Made by a program: the position numbers and the translations under genes
From: Clitoria ternatea
Lineage: Eukaryota; Streptophyta; Magnoliopsida; Fabales; Fabaceae
Direction of reading: 5' to 3'
Assembly: GCA_037962975.1 (NCBI GenBank)
Contig: CM075669.1
Location: 193,820,501-193,884,500, forward strand
DNA length: 64,000 nucleotides
Notes under the pieces: generated by a model
What the model saw: the letters and a program-made list of their open reading frames with translations, nothing else
What the model was told of the DNA's origin: nothing
Databases searched by the model: none
Shown: positions 9,895-22,240 of the stretch, piece by piece
How the letters are laid out: each line of letters opens with the position of its first letter
Numbering within the stretch: position 1 is the stretch's first letter

Positions 9895-11120
9895 ATGAAT
9901 CAGCCAGGTACTTCAGATGGCCACATGCAGGATTTGACGCACATGGAACATAATCTATTAGGTTACAATGTTAGGATCATAGAGACCTTGTGTTCACCAC
10001 CATCGATGTCAAGAAAAGCTGTGGTGATGACACAACCAAACCCTCGTGATAAAGTCATCAAGAAACTTTGGGTGAAGTTACAAGAACTTAGGTAGGGATG
10101 AGCATGGGAGATTGAAAGAAGGGTGATGGTCCATCCAAGGCATCGTTGGGTAGGCCTCATCATTAATATTCCCAACATGATTTCTTAACATCACCGAAAT
10201 ACTCAAAGATCCCTACTTATGATGGGGATTACCAAGAGACTACATATCACCTAGAGCAGCATGCTCACTAGTATCAAAACATGTAGGGTCTTAAAGGATC
10301 CCTAGGATACAAGTCTAACGTCTTTATTTCCTGGCGTCTAATGGGGATTGTTATTCCTAGGCATCTCTAAACTCCCCAAACACTACCAATTAGGAAGTAT
10401 ACCAAAGAAATAGACTAGTAAGCATCTAGATGTTTACATTAATGGGTTATTGTTCTTAAGAGCTGAGGGTGACATCATGTGTAGCATGTTTCCAAGGAAC
10501 CTAATAGTTGAAGCTTTAAGTTGGTTCAAGGGATTGCCTACAGGATCCATTGATTCCTAGAAGAACCTGGCTCAAGCCTTCCAAGATCACTTTATGATAG
10601 CAAGAAATGTACCCAAGACATCTCACCTTGGCTCAGCCCAAGCAAGGAGAGAGTGAAACTCTGAAGGATTTTTGAAAGCTGTTATAATTTCGAGATTAAC
10701 AGAAGTAATCCATCTACATATCACCATTAAGGCGTTGCAACTGAAGTCACCTTTTGCTTTTTCCTTGGCAAAAGGAACTCCACAAACCTTCAAGAAGGTT
10801 ACAAAGTATAGTGGCAGCAAAAATAAAAACTCTAGTAGTAGCAACACTGAGTTCCACACCGGTTTCAAAAGAGAAACCCAAAGTCTGAGAAGATATTCCA
10901 AAGGAGAAGAACTTCCAAAGGAGAAGGAATGACATTTTTCACCTTATCCCAAGAAAAAAAGGTGTTCAACTTCGACCACTATGCGCCCCTTAACGTAAGG
11001 CCAAAGCAAATCTTGAGAGAGGTGGCTCTTCCTGGCTTTGTTATGTATGAGATTAGAAAGCTGATACTAGTCAAGAGACCTAGCAACTTGCATAAGTATT
11101 ACAACTTTCATGAATAGACT
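9895..11120 (+). pseudogene. gag: Decayed gag of Tat-like gypsy element
   Basis: Homologous to the gag of element C across its length, but full of stops and frameshifts. Recognisable are a start region rich in Gln and Pro, the block around 10450-10660 matching the capsid segment of C (met-phe-pro-arg, a Trp-Phe pair, a Thr-Ser-His block, Glu-Thr-Leu-Lys-Asp), and 10965-11115 matching the C-terminal FDHYAPLN block that precedes the zinc-knuckle region. Too decayed to act. It shows that this family predates element A, which sits in its LTR. Confidence 0.75.
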
Positions 11121-12517
11121 AGCCATGCAACTAACAAATGGCAACAATTAAAGAATGCCATTAAAGTCATGATAAGTGAAGGCAAGCTGAAGGAGTACTT
11201 ATTTAAAGACAAGTCCTATGATGAGTGTAACCGAAATATAAAACATAGACGTGATAGATCCCTAGATAATGACAAGGGGCGACATCCCAGGAAAACAACT
11301 ATGGAAGTTCAAGGTTATAGAGCCAATCAATGATGACGAGGAGCTAGAGATTCCATCTCTAAATGAAAAAAGAGTAGTCATTGATATATGATTGTAGAAG
11401 GCTTTACTAGAGAAAGTTGTCCAACACTGCGTGTAAGAATCATTTACGTATGATCATGTCTGTGTAAGTAAGGCCAATTAATAAGCCTTTTTGAGGCAAC
11501 ATACAAACCCTGTCCATCACCTTATTAGATGCAGACTTCGACCTAACCATCCTAATGGGAGATGATGCAGTGGTTATTGAGACTGTAATAACTAATAAAA
11601 TTGTTTGACATCTACTAATGCGAATGAATCCCACTTCTGTAGCCCATGGAAAGAATAGGTGGACATTCTATAGCAGACCCAAAACCTTTGGTTGGACATG
11701 TGGCTAGTAAGTTACTTTATTAATGTTTTATATATTGTCTGTTGACTGCAAAAGTCCTTTACTTTTGCACCGGAGCGCGAGATAACCACGCTCGCCTTTT
11801 CAAGAGTGGAGAAAATAACCTAAGCAACATGCTTGGGAATGTCCCGTAGAAGGGATAGGACAAACAAATCCTACCTGTTCCAAATGGATAGAGGAATTTC
11901 AAATCCTACCTTTCTTAATATTATTTTACATATACAAGAATTTCAATATTAATGCTAAAACAATATATTTATATAAGTCCACGTATGTTTATAACTAAAA
12001 TTCAACATAATTTTTTATGCTCATCAACAAATATTACGTTATATTTGATTATAATTCAATATCATAGTTATATATACATATATTTTATATTTTATTAATT
12101 AACCCCAACCGTTTAGAAAGAGCAAACTGAGGGCAACATCTAAAATTCACAACATTTCTATCTCAAACTCACTAAGCAACAACTTTACACCTACCTTAGA
12201 AAACAAAATTCCATACATATAAATATATCGTGTACATAGCAAATCTGGTCACTCCTTATTGGCGCTACAATGGTGAAATCGTCAGCATGTTGTATGGAAG
12301 CATGAATAGGAACCTCGTCTAGCTCCACACCATCATGCATTTTAGTGTTTTGGGAAGTTATGTATAACGATTCCCAGTGACCCCATAAATATTGATTATT
12401 AGCTTTTTTTGGTAATCTAATTCATGTTATCCATTATGATGATGTTTATCATGTCGGTCACTATTTCATTACTACTAGCTTCAGACTGATGGAATTATTT
12501 AGATGCCATAGGTTCGA
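11121..12517. other. Decayed continuation of the Tat-like element, then unassigned DNA
   Basis: Up to about 11700 the + strand may hold protease-region remains of the Tat-like element: aspartate-rich blocks around 11320 and 11520-11600, no open frame. From 11700 to 12517 the sequence is AT-rich with no repeat or coding signal that I recognise. Confidence 0.4.
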
Positions 12518-13397
12518 TGTCACACCCTAATTTTCTGGACTCAAATCTCAATGTAATCAAGTTAACTAATTAATAAAAATACAAGTAAATTTTTCACGTT
12601 TAAAGGAGTCTAAACCCTTCAATATTACATCAAGATCTGAACCCCAGAAAATCAAAGAGTGAGATTTTAAGAATTTATAAACTGGATCGATGAATAAATA
12701 GCCCTAACATGTATGCGAAATATTCGAGTTTACAGTGGAAGAAAAATTAGTATACAAGGCAATACGCCTAGTCCCATATATGAAGATGTAAGAAAAGGCC
12801 CAAGATAAACAAAGAAAGTGAGAAAATTGAATTCAGGGCAACTCGCTTAAGCGAAGCATTACTCGCTTAAGTGAGGTCACTCTCGCTTGAGCAGCTCAAA
12901 CTTGCCTGAGCGAAGAACCATTAAGCATGAGACCCAAGTTCACGCTTGAGCGGGCCACAATCGCTTGAGCGAAAATTGTCCAGTGGCTAATTCCCAATTA
13001 TTTCGCTTGAGCGAGCCATCCTTGCTTAAGTGAAAAACTTTCAGAAGCATTTACATAAATACTCGCTTGAGCGAGTTCCTACTCGCTAGAGTGAGATCAC
13101 GACAGAGTTAATTCCTTTGGCCCTTGCTTGGGTGAACCCAAGCTAGCTTGAGTGAAAAATAGCCAGAGACCACACATCTGATACTTCTCAATCTCGCTTG
13201 AGCGAGATTATCAATAAATGCATAAAAACTTGGAAAATTCATGCAATGTGACATGCCAAAACTAAATTCATGTATAATTGGCATAGACCAACACTTAGCC
13301 TACACTTCAATTTTTGATTCTAATTCATCAAATGCATAAATAACATTTTGAGCACTTTTTAGCCCAACTAAGCATGCTAATCTACAACATAGGCCTA
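12518..13397 (-). repeat. Element H: long-LTR remnant, part 1
   Basis: Starts TGTCACACCCTAATTTTC, which on the minus strand is an LTR 3' end closing in TGTGACA. The order that follows (AT-rich tract, then the CTCGCTTGAGCGAG array) matches the LTR of G. It is interrupted at 13397 by element F and resumes at 40356. Read as an old minus-strand LTR of a Del/Tekay-like gypsy family related to G. Confidence 0.6.
12842..13206. repeat. CTCGCTTRAGCGAG palindrome array in H
   Basis: About ten whole or degenerate copies of the 14-bp inverted repeat CTCGCT-TR-AGCGAG in 365 bp, including a perfect core CGCTTAAGCG at the start and CTCGCTTGAGCGAG at the end (13193-13206). Spacers are unrelated sequences of roughly 15-35 bp. 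Confidence 0.85.
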
Positions 13398-14987
13398 TGT
13401 TGAGACAAAGTCTGGTCAAAAATATAAGTTTTAAGTCCTGTTGGACCAAACCCCAGACTTTATGATTTGTTTATATCGATCATCAAGTATTTTCAGTAAA
13501 GAATAAAGTCTGAATTGTTCATAACATTTCTTTCAGTGCATAAGTAATTTCAGGATACGAAGATTGATTTGTAAAAACAAAGGGGGGCATATGTGTTCTA
13601 AAAAGTCTGGTAGAACAACAAAAGTCTGATAGTAGCATCATAATTAAAGAACTCTCCTTCAACGTTCGAAAATTCTATTTTAGTGATGCTTCGGGAGAAA
13701 TGGTCACATCGTATTTACGTGCTTATCATCAATGAACAAAAAGAACAAAATCAACATAAGTAGCAGCTATCAGCGTACCTACTTCTGCGAACTCTGATCA
13801 CAAGTCAGAAATCTCATCATGACATCTCAGAAAGCAACCTCTCGCTCAATCATGAATCAGTTCACGAATGGTTTTGTGCATGGAAATGCATGAGAAAGTA
13901 TTCTCCTAAAAATACTGAAATATGATTCAGACCTCTCTCAAGCTTGAATTCAACTTCAAGGTCTGATCTCAAGAAGCTTAAGGTAAAATACCTTCAAAGA
14001 ATTTCCAACATCTATTTTTACATTCAAGAAGCAATAACGGATATATCTTTCAAGTCACTATAAATATCAATAAAGTTTGAACATCAAAGATACAAGAAAA
14101 ATCTCTGAAGAAAGCTCTTCAAGTTATCATTCAATCTCATTCTAGTTCATTTTTCTTGTAAAAGACAAAGACCCTATTTACTTTCTAGCTCTGCTTCTAG
14201 CAGACTTAGGTCTTGTGTCAAAAACACTTAGTGTTCGATCTCAAAATTGTGTATTATTTATACACTAAGTTCTGAAAACATTTCTTAGTCTTGTTATTTG
14301 TATAAGTCTGGTGAGTTACCAGAATAAGTTTTTGTTGGGAAACACTTTGTCCTAAAGAGGCTTTTAAAAGAATACTTCGGTTAAGCCAGAAGTGGCTTGT
14401 TGAAAGAATACTTGGGATAAGCCAGAAATGGCTAGTGTAAAGAATACTTATAGCACTGGTCTGGTGTTGATATGCTAAAGGAGATTTTTACAATAGTGAA
14501 AATCCTTCAAGTTGGAAGGGACTGGACGTAGCTTCTATAACGTCTAGCCTAATTATTAGACACTAACCATGCAATTAAAGTTAATTAAACATACAATGCT
14601 ATACCGATTAATAAAAATACAGAGGAAAAGTTTTCATGATTTTGATCAAACAATTGAGGAGTAAAGTGTGACGCGAATAATAGTTTCAATAATCACTTCC
14701 TCGATCATATAAAAGAAACCCAACTCATATATGAAGATATGAGGAGGTGCAAGAATTTGATCAAGAGTTCCTTCAGATAATCCACCATAAGATCATCACC
14801 AAGAAACAACAGAACACATAGTTTGATTTGAGAGTCATGCAATTTAAATGCCAAGAGATTTGATATATACTATTTAATTAACAAAAGTATGGAAAATACA
14901 TTTGTGGGAAGATATATGATGAAGACTTAATTTAATTGGACACAAAAATGGCAAAGCATAACATTTTTTTTAAAGAATCTGGGGCCC

Positions 14988-15254
14988 CTCGCTTGAGCGA
15001 GGCGCTCACTCGCTTAAGCGAGGTCAAGTCATTTCGCTTGGGCAAACCTGTCTCACTTAGGCGAGAAACGTTGAGCATCAGATCCCCTAATCTCGCTTGA
15101 GCAGGCTATGCTCGCTTGAGTGAGATCCCTCTAGAACCTTCAGTGCCATCACTTGCTAGAGCGATCCCTTCCTCGCTTGAGCGAGATTCGCCCAGACTGC
15201 ACACCCAAACCATATAAAGACTCGCTCAAGCAAGATTTGGCTCGCTTGAGCGAA
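14988..15254. repeat. CTCGCTTGAGCGAG palindrome array in G
   Basis: About nine copies in 267 bp, whole or degenerate, of CTCGCTTGAGCGAG, starting 14988-15001 and ending near 15241-15254. One copy is the perfect palindrome CTCGCTTAAGCGAG. Same motif as in H. Confidence 0.88.
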
Positions 15255-16677
15255 TATAACAACTTTAAACCTATAAATCAACTTCTTACCTATCTATTCT
15301 GCCCGTTTCAACTCCGATTGCTGCGAAATTTCAAGGACACTATGTTTTCCCCATACCGGAATTGTTGGCGCCACCCAATTGCCAAAATTTCAACATATGC
15401 TCAAGATATGCGGAAAAATGCACTTAACCTAAAAGTAACAAAAACCTATGCCCAACCTATTCAGATAGGCTCTAAACCACACAAGGCCTATATGCATAGT
15501 TTCTAAACGTCATAAGGAACCTATTGGCCCCTTCCGAGGTTCCTAAAACCTACCAGATTGAAAAATCACTCTTTCAGTTGCATACTACTATGTTAAATCA
15601 TCCATCATGCAATATACTTTGTTTTCAATGACAATTCGCTTATCCTCAATAATCGATCAACTCATTATCACATTCAACAACTATATCTACGCATACCACT
15701 TGTTCATATCAATCACCAAGATGTAACAACAATGACTTTATGCCAATTTATAAAACAACATAACCTCTAAAGTTATAACATCATGTGCTTAGTAAATGCT
15801 TTCAATTCATACACTCATAATCCAAATCCTTCTCCATCCTCATAGATCCATCACCCATGCAAATATTAAACATCATCTTCATACCACAACCAATTTCTGA
15901 AACCTAACAGGACCATAAATCCAATTATCAAACAACAACATGCATATATGTATCTATATTCACAACAATCTACTTATCATATAACATACATATGTATAAA
16001 TGAAATTAATCATAATCTTTAATTAATATTTGTCAACATCACTCTCCCGTTAGCATTGGATTTGTCTAGACCTCATGTAGTACTCGCCTCCATTGTGCCC
16101 ATCAACAACTGCTGCCAGTCACTAAAAACCACAATAAAAGGGTCGAGTGACTGGAATTAAGAATCAATATAGAAATAAAGCAACAAACGTTAGGAAAAGC
16201 ACAATCTAACTACCTTTCTAATTAAAAGCATTATTCATTTATTGTTCTTTTGTCATGCAATACCTTACCTACCATTCATGTCATCTGACCTCTATTTTTT
16301 TAGCATAGTCAATCTCGATGCACAATCATGTCAATCCTCAGATTAAAACCATCACTAGCATAATACTAACCAATCAAGTTCATACATGCACAAAATACAA
16401 ATTCTTCCTTAATTCACTCATTCACTTCATCCATCATCTCATTCTATCACATAAATTCAACATATCAATCCATATCAGAAACACTAGATTCATCATCATC
16501 GAGTCAAAGCAACATCATTCACTACATAAGTTTTGATACATTTCAATAATGCAAATCCTCACATATCATTAATATAAATATCATCGTAAGTCAAGACATG
16601 TAAAACACGACTGACTCTCATATAGATAATATGACGCCCTAGTATCCAGATACTAAAAGGATCGACCTTCAGCTGGG

Positions 16678-16760
16678 GGTCCTAATTGACACCCCGTGAA
16701 CCCTGCTTGGTCCACCGAGCCCTACTTGGCTCCCCCTCAACCACTGGGTCCTACTTGACC
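16678..16760 (-). repeat. Array of short hairpins with AAGTAG-like loops
   Basis: On the sense (minus) strand four adjacent inverted repeats have different stems around nearly one loop: GGTC-AAGTAG-GACC (16747-16760), GAGCC-AAGTAG-GGCTC (16717-16732), GGACC-AAGCAG-GGTTC (about 16698-16713) and GTC-AATTAG-GAC with an outer GGG/CCC (about 16678-16693). The third has a G-T pair that would be tolerated in RNA of the minus strand. Confidence 0.75.
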
Positions 16761-17745
16761 ACTAGGTAGCTCAACTAGGTACAAAAACCCCGGGAGCCAG
16801 AAATGAGGGTCATATATACCGTCGGTCGTCCTCCACCACATAATTACATAATCAATCATATATAAATATAAACATAGCCATACGATCCCTCCATTAGAAG
16901 CTTGTCAGGAGTCGCTCCTTGACCGTGCCAAGGCACTGGCGACCACTCCCCGCCCTCAACAGTGTCCAGGGTGTCTCATCGTCATCATACGTCTAAACAT
17001 CATCAATCTCAGGTATAATATCAAAAACTGATATATACTCACCTCGCCGGGCGACCACACAACCCAGCCCTCACAAGCTATGTAAAATTAGAATCACATA
17101 TACCAACGGATATTATCTTAATTATAAATTATATCACATAAACATTACTAATACAATCAGCATACCATATCACATCCAGTTAGGAATTCATTCACACATT
17201 TATCATCATACATTATCATCAAACAAGACAATATTCATGATATCCATATACCTACACATATACATGCAACATTACTATCAATATTAGTATCACGCCATTT
17301 GCTTTCCCTTTGCTTATTAACTCGTAATCCATCATCACTTTGATTTTATCTTTAACTCATGGTCTTTATTCATAATTTACTATCACACTATCTTATTATA
17401 AACTCTTTCCATATTTCTACCTTACCATAGTCATCCCTTATAATCTATAACATTACACTCTCTCTCACATAATCTCTCTTATCATACAAATATTATCCAT
17501 ATACATATTATCAATTACAATTGAAGTTATTTCTCATTATGGATTTCACATTCTCTTACCTCATTTATATATTTTTACGAATGTACCTAGTTTACTTTCA
17601 CTTCCTTATTTCCAAATATCCCTTTATCATAATGCTATTACACCTTTTAATCATTTATCAATTTATTAGTTAGCCTACCCTCTTTACTTTAATGACTTTC
17701 TATCCTTCCGTTTCACATACTAAATCATCTGAATTAATTTGAAAA

Positions 17746-18736
17746 AGTTAGAAGTGGCTATGATATACCTCTTTTCCTATACACCAATTACATAATTATA
17801 TGTCTATATTAATCTTAACCTGACACACCCCCCTTACCTCGACTCCAAGCTTCTCTTTATTGTTTTTGATATTGATCACGCCCTTATATTGAATGGTTTG
17901 TCATGCCGTTCCCGATTTTGAGACCCACGATATTTAACGGCCTTCCGATATTCAATCTGATGCCTATGACCTATTGAAACACAAAATTAATCAACCATTT
18001 ATCATACCCATTATACCTAAAACCATAATTAAGTTCCACATTGGCTAAAAATGAAAACCGAAACCCCCCAATGCATGCAAGGTTTCGGTCAAGAGAAGAG
18101 GAAGAAGAATAACTTGCAAAATCGGGCCACCCATCATCATAATAGTCATTTCTAAGCTTCCCTTCAAACGGAGAAGGAAAAACTGAGCTCCCCCATATGC
18201 AATGCCAAATTCGACTAAAGAGAGAAAATGAAAAGGAGGAAGGAAACTTGAAATTGAGGGTACCAATAGACTCACCTCGTCCCTAAATTCCAAAAATATG
18301 ATCAATTTGAAGTTTCAACGTGAAATCTCCCTTCAATTTGGAGCTAGAAGCTCACGGCCACTGAAGAAGGAGAAATGAATAAGAAGGTTGCATGCAGATC
18401 ATGAAGAAGAAGGAGAGAAATGAGTTTTTAATTTCATGAGGGGCATATTTGTCATTTTCCTATTTCTTTTTCCTTTTCTTTTAAAAACTTAAGTAAAACT
18501 TACTTTTAACCTTTTGGTAAATAGAATTTGCCATCATCCATTTAATTAAATTTTTAAACTTTAATAACCAATTAATTAAATAAGTTATTTAATTCCTTAA
18601 CATATAAATATTTAAAATTGTATATATATGTATATATTAATTAATAATAATTTCCAAAAATCTAAAATTAATTTGAAGGCAATAATTAATATTTTTCCAC
18701 CAATCATAAATTTTTAATTTAATTATCCGGGATGTT
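17746..18736 (-). repeat. LTR-start segment of G, copy 1
   Basis: A 991-bp direct repeat of 19269-20256 with scattered substitutions. This is the 5' part of the full LTR as read on the minus strand. Confidence 0.85.
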
Positions 18737-19268
18737 ACATCACCTCTCCTTAAAAGGATTTCATCCCCGGAATCATCACGTCGTGGGGACATTGCTTGCC
18801 ACCAATAATCCACGGTATATAGCTAATTCATCATTCTTTTAAAATCCTTATGTTTTCTTTCCTTCAAGTTGTACCACGCCCATACCACACTAGCAACAAT
18901 CACAACTACGCACCCAATCTTGCTTTACACCCTTAATCTTACTGAATATACTAATTTCTCAGTTGGAGCGTACCATTTAACCATTCGATTTATCCGTGAT
19001 AGATGTAGTACCTTACTCATCACCTGACTGCCTACTAAATATATCTTAGGCTAAATACACGGTTTGGTCCCTTAACTTTTTAAGTTTTTTCAAATTGGTC
19101 CCCTATTTCTTTTTTTTTTCAAAGAGGTCCCAAAACTTTTAAAAACATGTCAATTTGGTCCTTCCGTTAGAAAATCCCCTAACGCCGTTTGCTAACATGG
19201 CATGCTGGACACGTGTCAATTTCTTATTCGCACATGTGTCACCATCAAAATATAGGATACGTGTCAAT
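18737..19268 (-). other. Residual internal region of G plus foreign repeat
   Basis: On the minus strand, the bases next to the LTR read as a gypsy 3' end: a CCGGGGATGAAATCC-type block and then a purine tract TTTTAAGGAGAGGTGA abutting TGTAACATCC. From about 19040 to 19268 is a different sequence with spaced GGTCCC motifs, resembling a common dicot dispersed repeat. The junction at 19268/19269 marks the deletion or insertion breakpoint. Confidence 0.6.
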
Positions 19269-20256
19269 AGTTAGAAGTGGCTATGATATACCTCTTTTCC
19301 TATACGCCAATTACGTAATTATATGTCTATATTAATCTTAACCCGGCACACCCCCTTACCTTGACTCCAAGCTTCTCTTTATTGTTTTTGATGTTGATCA
19401 TGCCCTCCGATTGAATCGTTTGTCATGCCGTTCCCAGTTTTGACACCCACGATAATCAACGGCCTTCCGATATTCAATCTGATGCCTATGACCCATTGAA
19501 ACACAAAATCAATCAACAATTTATTATACCCATAATCCTAAAACCATAATTAAGCTCCAAATTGGCTAAAAATGAAAATTGGAAACCCCCCAATGCATGC
19601 AAGGTGCGGCCAAGTGAAGAGGAAGAAGAATAACTTGCAAAATCGGGCCACCCATCATTATAATAGTCGTTTCTAAGCTTCCCTTCATAGAGAGAAGTCA
19701 AAACCGACCTCCCCCACATGCAATGCCAAATTCGGCTAGAGAGAGAAAATGAAAAGGAGGAAGCAAACTTGAAATTGAGGGTACCAATAGACTCACCTCA
19801 TCCCCGGGATTCCAAAAATACGATCAATTTGAAGTTTCAACGTGAAATCGCCCTTCAATTTGGAGCTAGAAGCTCACGACCATTGAAGAAAGAGAAATGA
19901 AGAAGAAGGTTGCATGCAGATTGTGAAGAAGAAGGGGAGAAAATGAGTTTTTAATTTCATGAGGGGCATATTGGTCATTTTCCTGTTTCTTTTTCCTTTT
20001 CTTTTAAAAACTTAAGTAAAACTTACTTTTAACCTTTTGGTAAATAGAATTTACCATCATCCATTTAATTAAATTTTTAAACTTTAATAACCAATTAATT
20101 AAATAAGTTATTTAATTCCTTAACATATAATTATTTAAAATTGTGTATATATATATATTAATAATGATTTCTAAAAATCTAAAATTAATTTGAAGGAAAT
20201 AATTAATATTTTTCCATCAATCATAAATTTTTAATTTAATTATCTGGGATGTTACA
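19269..20256 (-). repeat. Truncated 5' LTR of G, copy 2
   Basis: 988 bp matching 17746-18736, including the end GGGATGTTACA. The rest of this LTR, about 3.2 kb, and the adjoining primer site are absent. Confidence 0.85.
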
Positions 20257-20417
20257 GCTTCTGTGTTGGAAGTGGACTAGTATAAACTTTGCGTGTTTAT
20301 TTTCTCTTACTCATATTCGTTTAAATACCTGTACATTATATTTTGGTACAAAATTTAGGCGAAAACGAGTCTAAGACTTATTCAACCCCCTTCTAAGTCT
20401 GACTCTGAACCATAAAT

Positions 20418-20429
20418 TGGTATCAGATC
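20418..20429 (+). promoter_or_regulatory. Primer-binding site of element F
   Basis: TGGTATCAGATC, an eroded initiator-Met primer site, follows the F 5' LTR by three bases. Confidence 0.85.
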
Positions 20430-20476
20430 TTGTCCTTTGGGTTGATTACTCCCTTTAGTGAAAAGGATCAAGATCC

Positions 20477-22240
20477 ATGATTGCTTTTCAAAGTAATCAA
20501 TTGATCACAAAAGGATCCTCTATCAACAAACTCCCACTTTCTTTGGGGAAGACTATCCATACTGGAAGGACAGAATGGAAATGTTCATAAAATCCACTCA
20601 ATATAGTCTTTAGGCGGTTATCATTATTGGCGGTTATGGCTCTCTTGTAAATGGTGAAGAACAACCTAAAGCAGAAAGTGAATGGAGTTCTGATGAAATA
20701 AAAAAAATGGAGATCAATGCCAAAGCCAGATTTCTTCTCTCATGCACTCTTATTAAGTCTGAATACAACAAGGTATTCAACTATAAAATAGCTAAAGAAG
20801 TCTAGGATGCTCTACAACGCAACTACGAAGGAACGTCGAATGTCAAGAGATCCAAGAAGATATTGTTAACTAAACAATATGACAACTTCAAAATGGAGGA
20901 TCATGAGTCAGTAGATCAAATGTTTGGAAGATTCCAAACCTTACTGAATGGCTTGAAAAATCTTGGAACTACTTCCTCCATAGAAGACATAAACGTCAAG
21001 CTTCTCGGATGCTTGCCTGAAAGATTTAACGCAAAATGCTCTACTCTCGAAGAGGCTAAGGATCTGAGTACCTTCTCTCTAGATGATCTGCTTGAAGTTC
21101 TCAGGGTTCATGAGCTCAAGCTGAAGTAGAAAGAAACCAACAAATCTACTTCCACCAGGAGCATTGCCTTGAAGTCTGATGAAATAAGAAAAGGCAAGGG
21201 TCTGAAAGTGGAAGAATTATCTAATTCTGAATCGGAGTCTGATGAATTAGATGATGACACTGATGAAGAATTGGCTCTTGTAACTAAAAGATTTTATAAG
21301 TTAATAAGGAAGAAGAAGTTTAGACCGAAAACGTTCCAAAAGAAAGACTACAAAGGTAAAAGTCAATTTAATTTAAAACTAACAAATCTGTCTTAGAATG
21401 TTTTAATTGTAGAAAGCTAGGACACGTAAAAGCAAAGTGTCCTTTTCTAAACAAAGATAAAAGAGATAGAAGGGAAAGAAGGAAGTTTCCAAAGAAACAA
21501 AAAGGTCTAATCACTTGGGATAATGAAGGATCATCCAGCTCAGAAGAGTCTAATGTAGAAAGTGGGTCAACTTAAATTTGTCTCATGGCGAGCAAAGAAA
21601 CAGACTCAGATGCCAGCCTCAACGACTCAGACTCTAAAGAAGTAAGTTACTTAGAACTTAAACAAAATTATGATGGGTTATTTAATGATTTTTCTAAATT
21701 ATTAAAAAGTTTTAAGAAACTAAAACTAAAGCATGTTGATATGATCACTGATTTTGAAAATCAAATTTCATTGTTAAAAGAAGAAAAACACAACATAAAT
21801 ATCTTAAAAGAAAAGGAAATGAATCTTGAAGATTTAAGTAAAATTAAAGAAGAAAACATCTCTTGAAAATAGATTTTGAAAAATCTAAGAGTTACTATAA
21901 CTCTCAAGATAAAGAAATTGTTAGACTAAAAAATCTTGTGAACTCTCTTACCTCAATTATAGGCAAATTTGTTACTAGCACTAAAAACTTGAATGCTTCA
22001 TTAGGGACATCCAAAGGAAATTAAAAAGGTCTTAATTTAGGATATGTGAAAAAGAAAAATGTTTCAAAATGTAAGCATCCTTCAGCTCTTATATTTGTTC
22101 CAGAAAAAGAAAGAATTGTTAAATGTAACTATTGTAAAAATCATGGTCACTTTATAAATGAATGCAAGAAATGAAAATGAAGGAATAAAAGATTCATTAA
22201 TAATCTAGGACCAAAAAGAATATGGGTACCAAAATCATTA
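20477..22240 (+). pseudogene. gag: Element F gag, decayed
   Basis: Copia gag. A DUF4219-like start and a UBN2 block (around 20830-21128, ending in a leucine-rich helix) are broken by stops, at least two of them TAG where the family has Trp (near 20610 and 20802). An acidic and lysine-rich linker follows. Two CX2CX4HX4C zinc knuckles remain readable: CFNCRKLGHVKAKC near 21403-21444 and CNYCKNHGHFINEC near 22125-22166. A coiled-coil, lysine and glutamate-rich segment lies between them (21585-21866). Not translatable as one protein. Confidence 0.85.

Larger units (their letters stand above)
14536..18736 (-). repeat. Element G 3' LTR (full length, 4.2 kb)
   Basis: Reads on the minus strand from TGTAACATCCCGG at 18736 to the end at 14536. 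It contains a constant-loop hairpin array (16678-16760) and a CTCGCTTGAGCGAG array (14988-15254). No coding region is supported; short open frames in it are low-complexity. Confidence 0.8.
14536..20256 (-). mobile_element. Element G: minus-strand gypsy deletion derivative
   Basis: The ends are TATAACG (eroded TGTAACG) and GTTACA, flanked by GCTTC at 14531-14535 and 20257-20261. On the minus strand it begins TGTAACATCCC, as many Del/Tekay LTRs do. It has one full-length LTR (14536-18736, 4201 bp), only about 530 bp of internal DNA, and a truncated second LTR (19269-20256). Gag, pol and the primer site are gone. The LTR length suggests a chromovirus of the Del/Tekay type, but no protein domain remains to confirm it. 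Confidence 0.8.
13398..20414 (+). repeat. Element F 5' LTR, split by G
   Basis: Parts 13398-14535 and 20262-20414 join into about 1291 bp that aligns with the 3' LTR at 39065-40350. A TATA box TATAAATA lies at 14059-14066. Inserted element G and its GCTTC duplication lie between the parts. Confidence 0.9.

Noticed and set aside
15153..15506. 117-codon plus-strand frame in G
   Set aside because: Begins inside the CTCGCTTGAGCGAG array of a minus-strand LTR. No domain.
14536..20256. Reading G as two independent solo LTRs
   Set aside because: One target duplication GCTTC encloses both LTR pieces, and a gypsy 3' purine tract lies between them in the right orientation, so they belong to one insertion.
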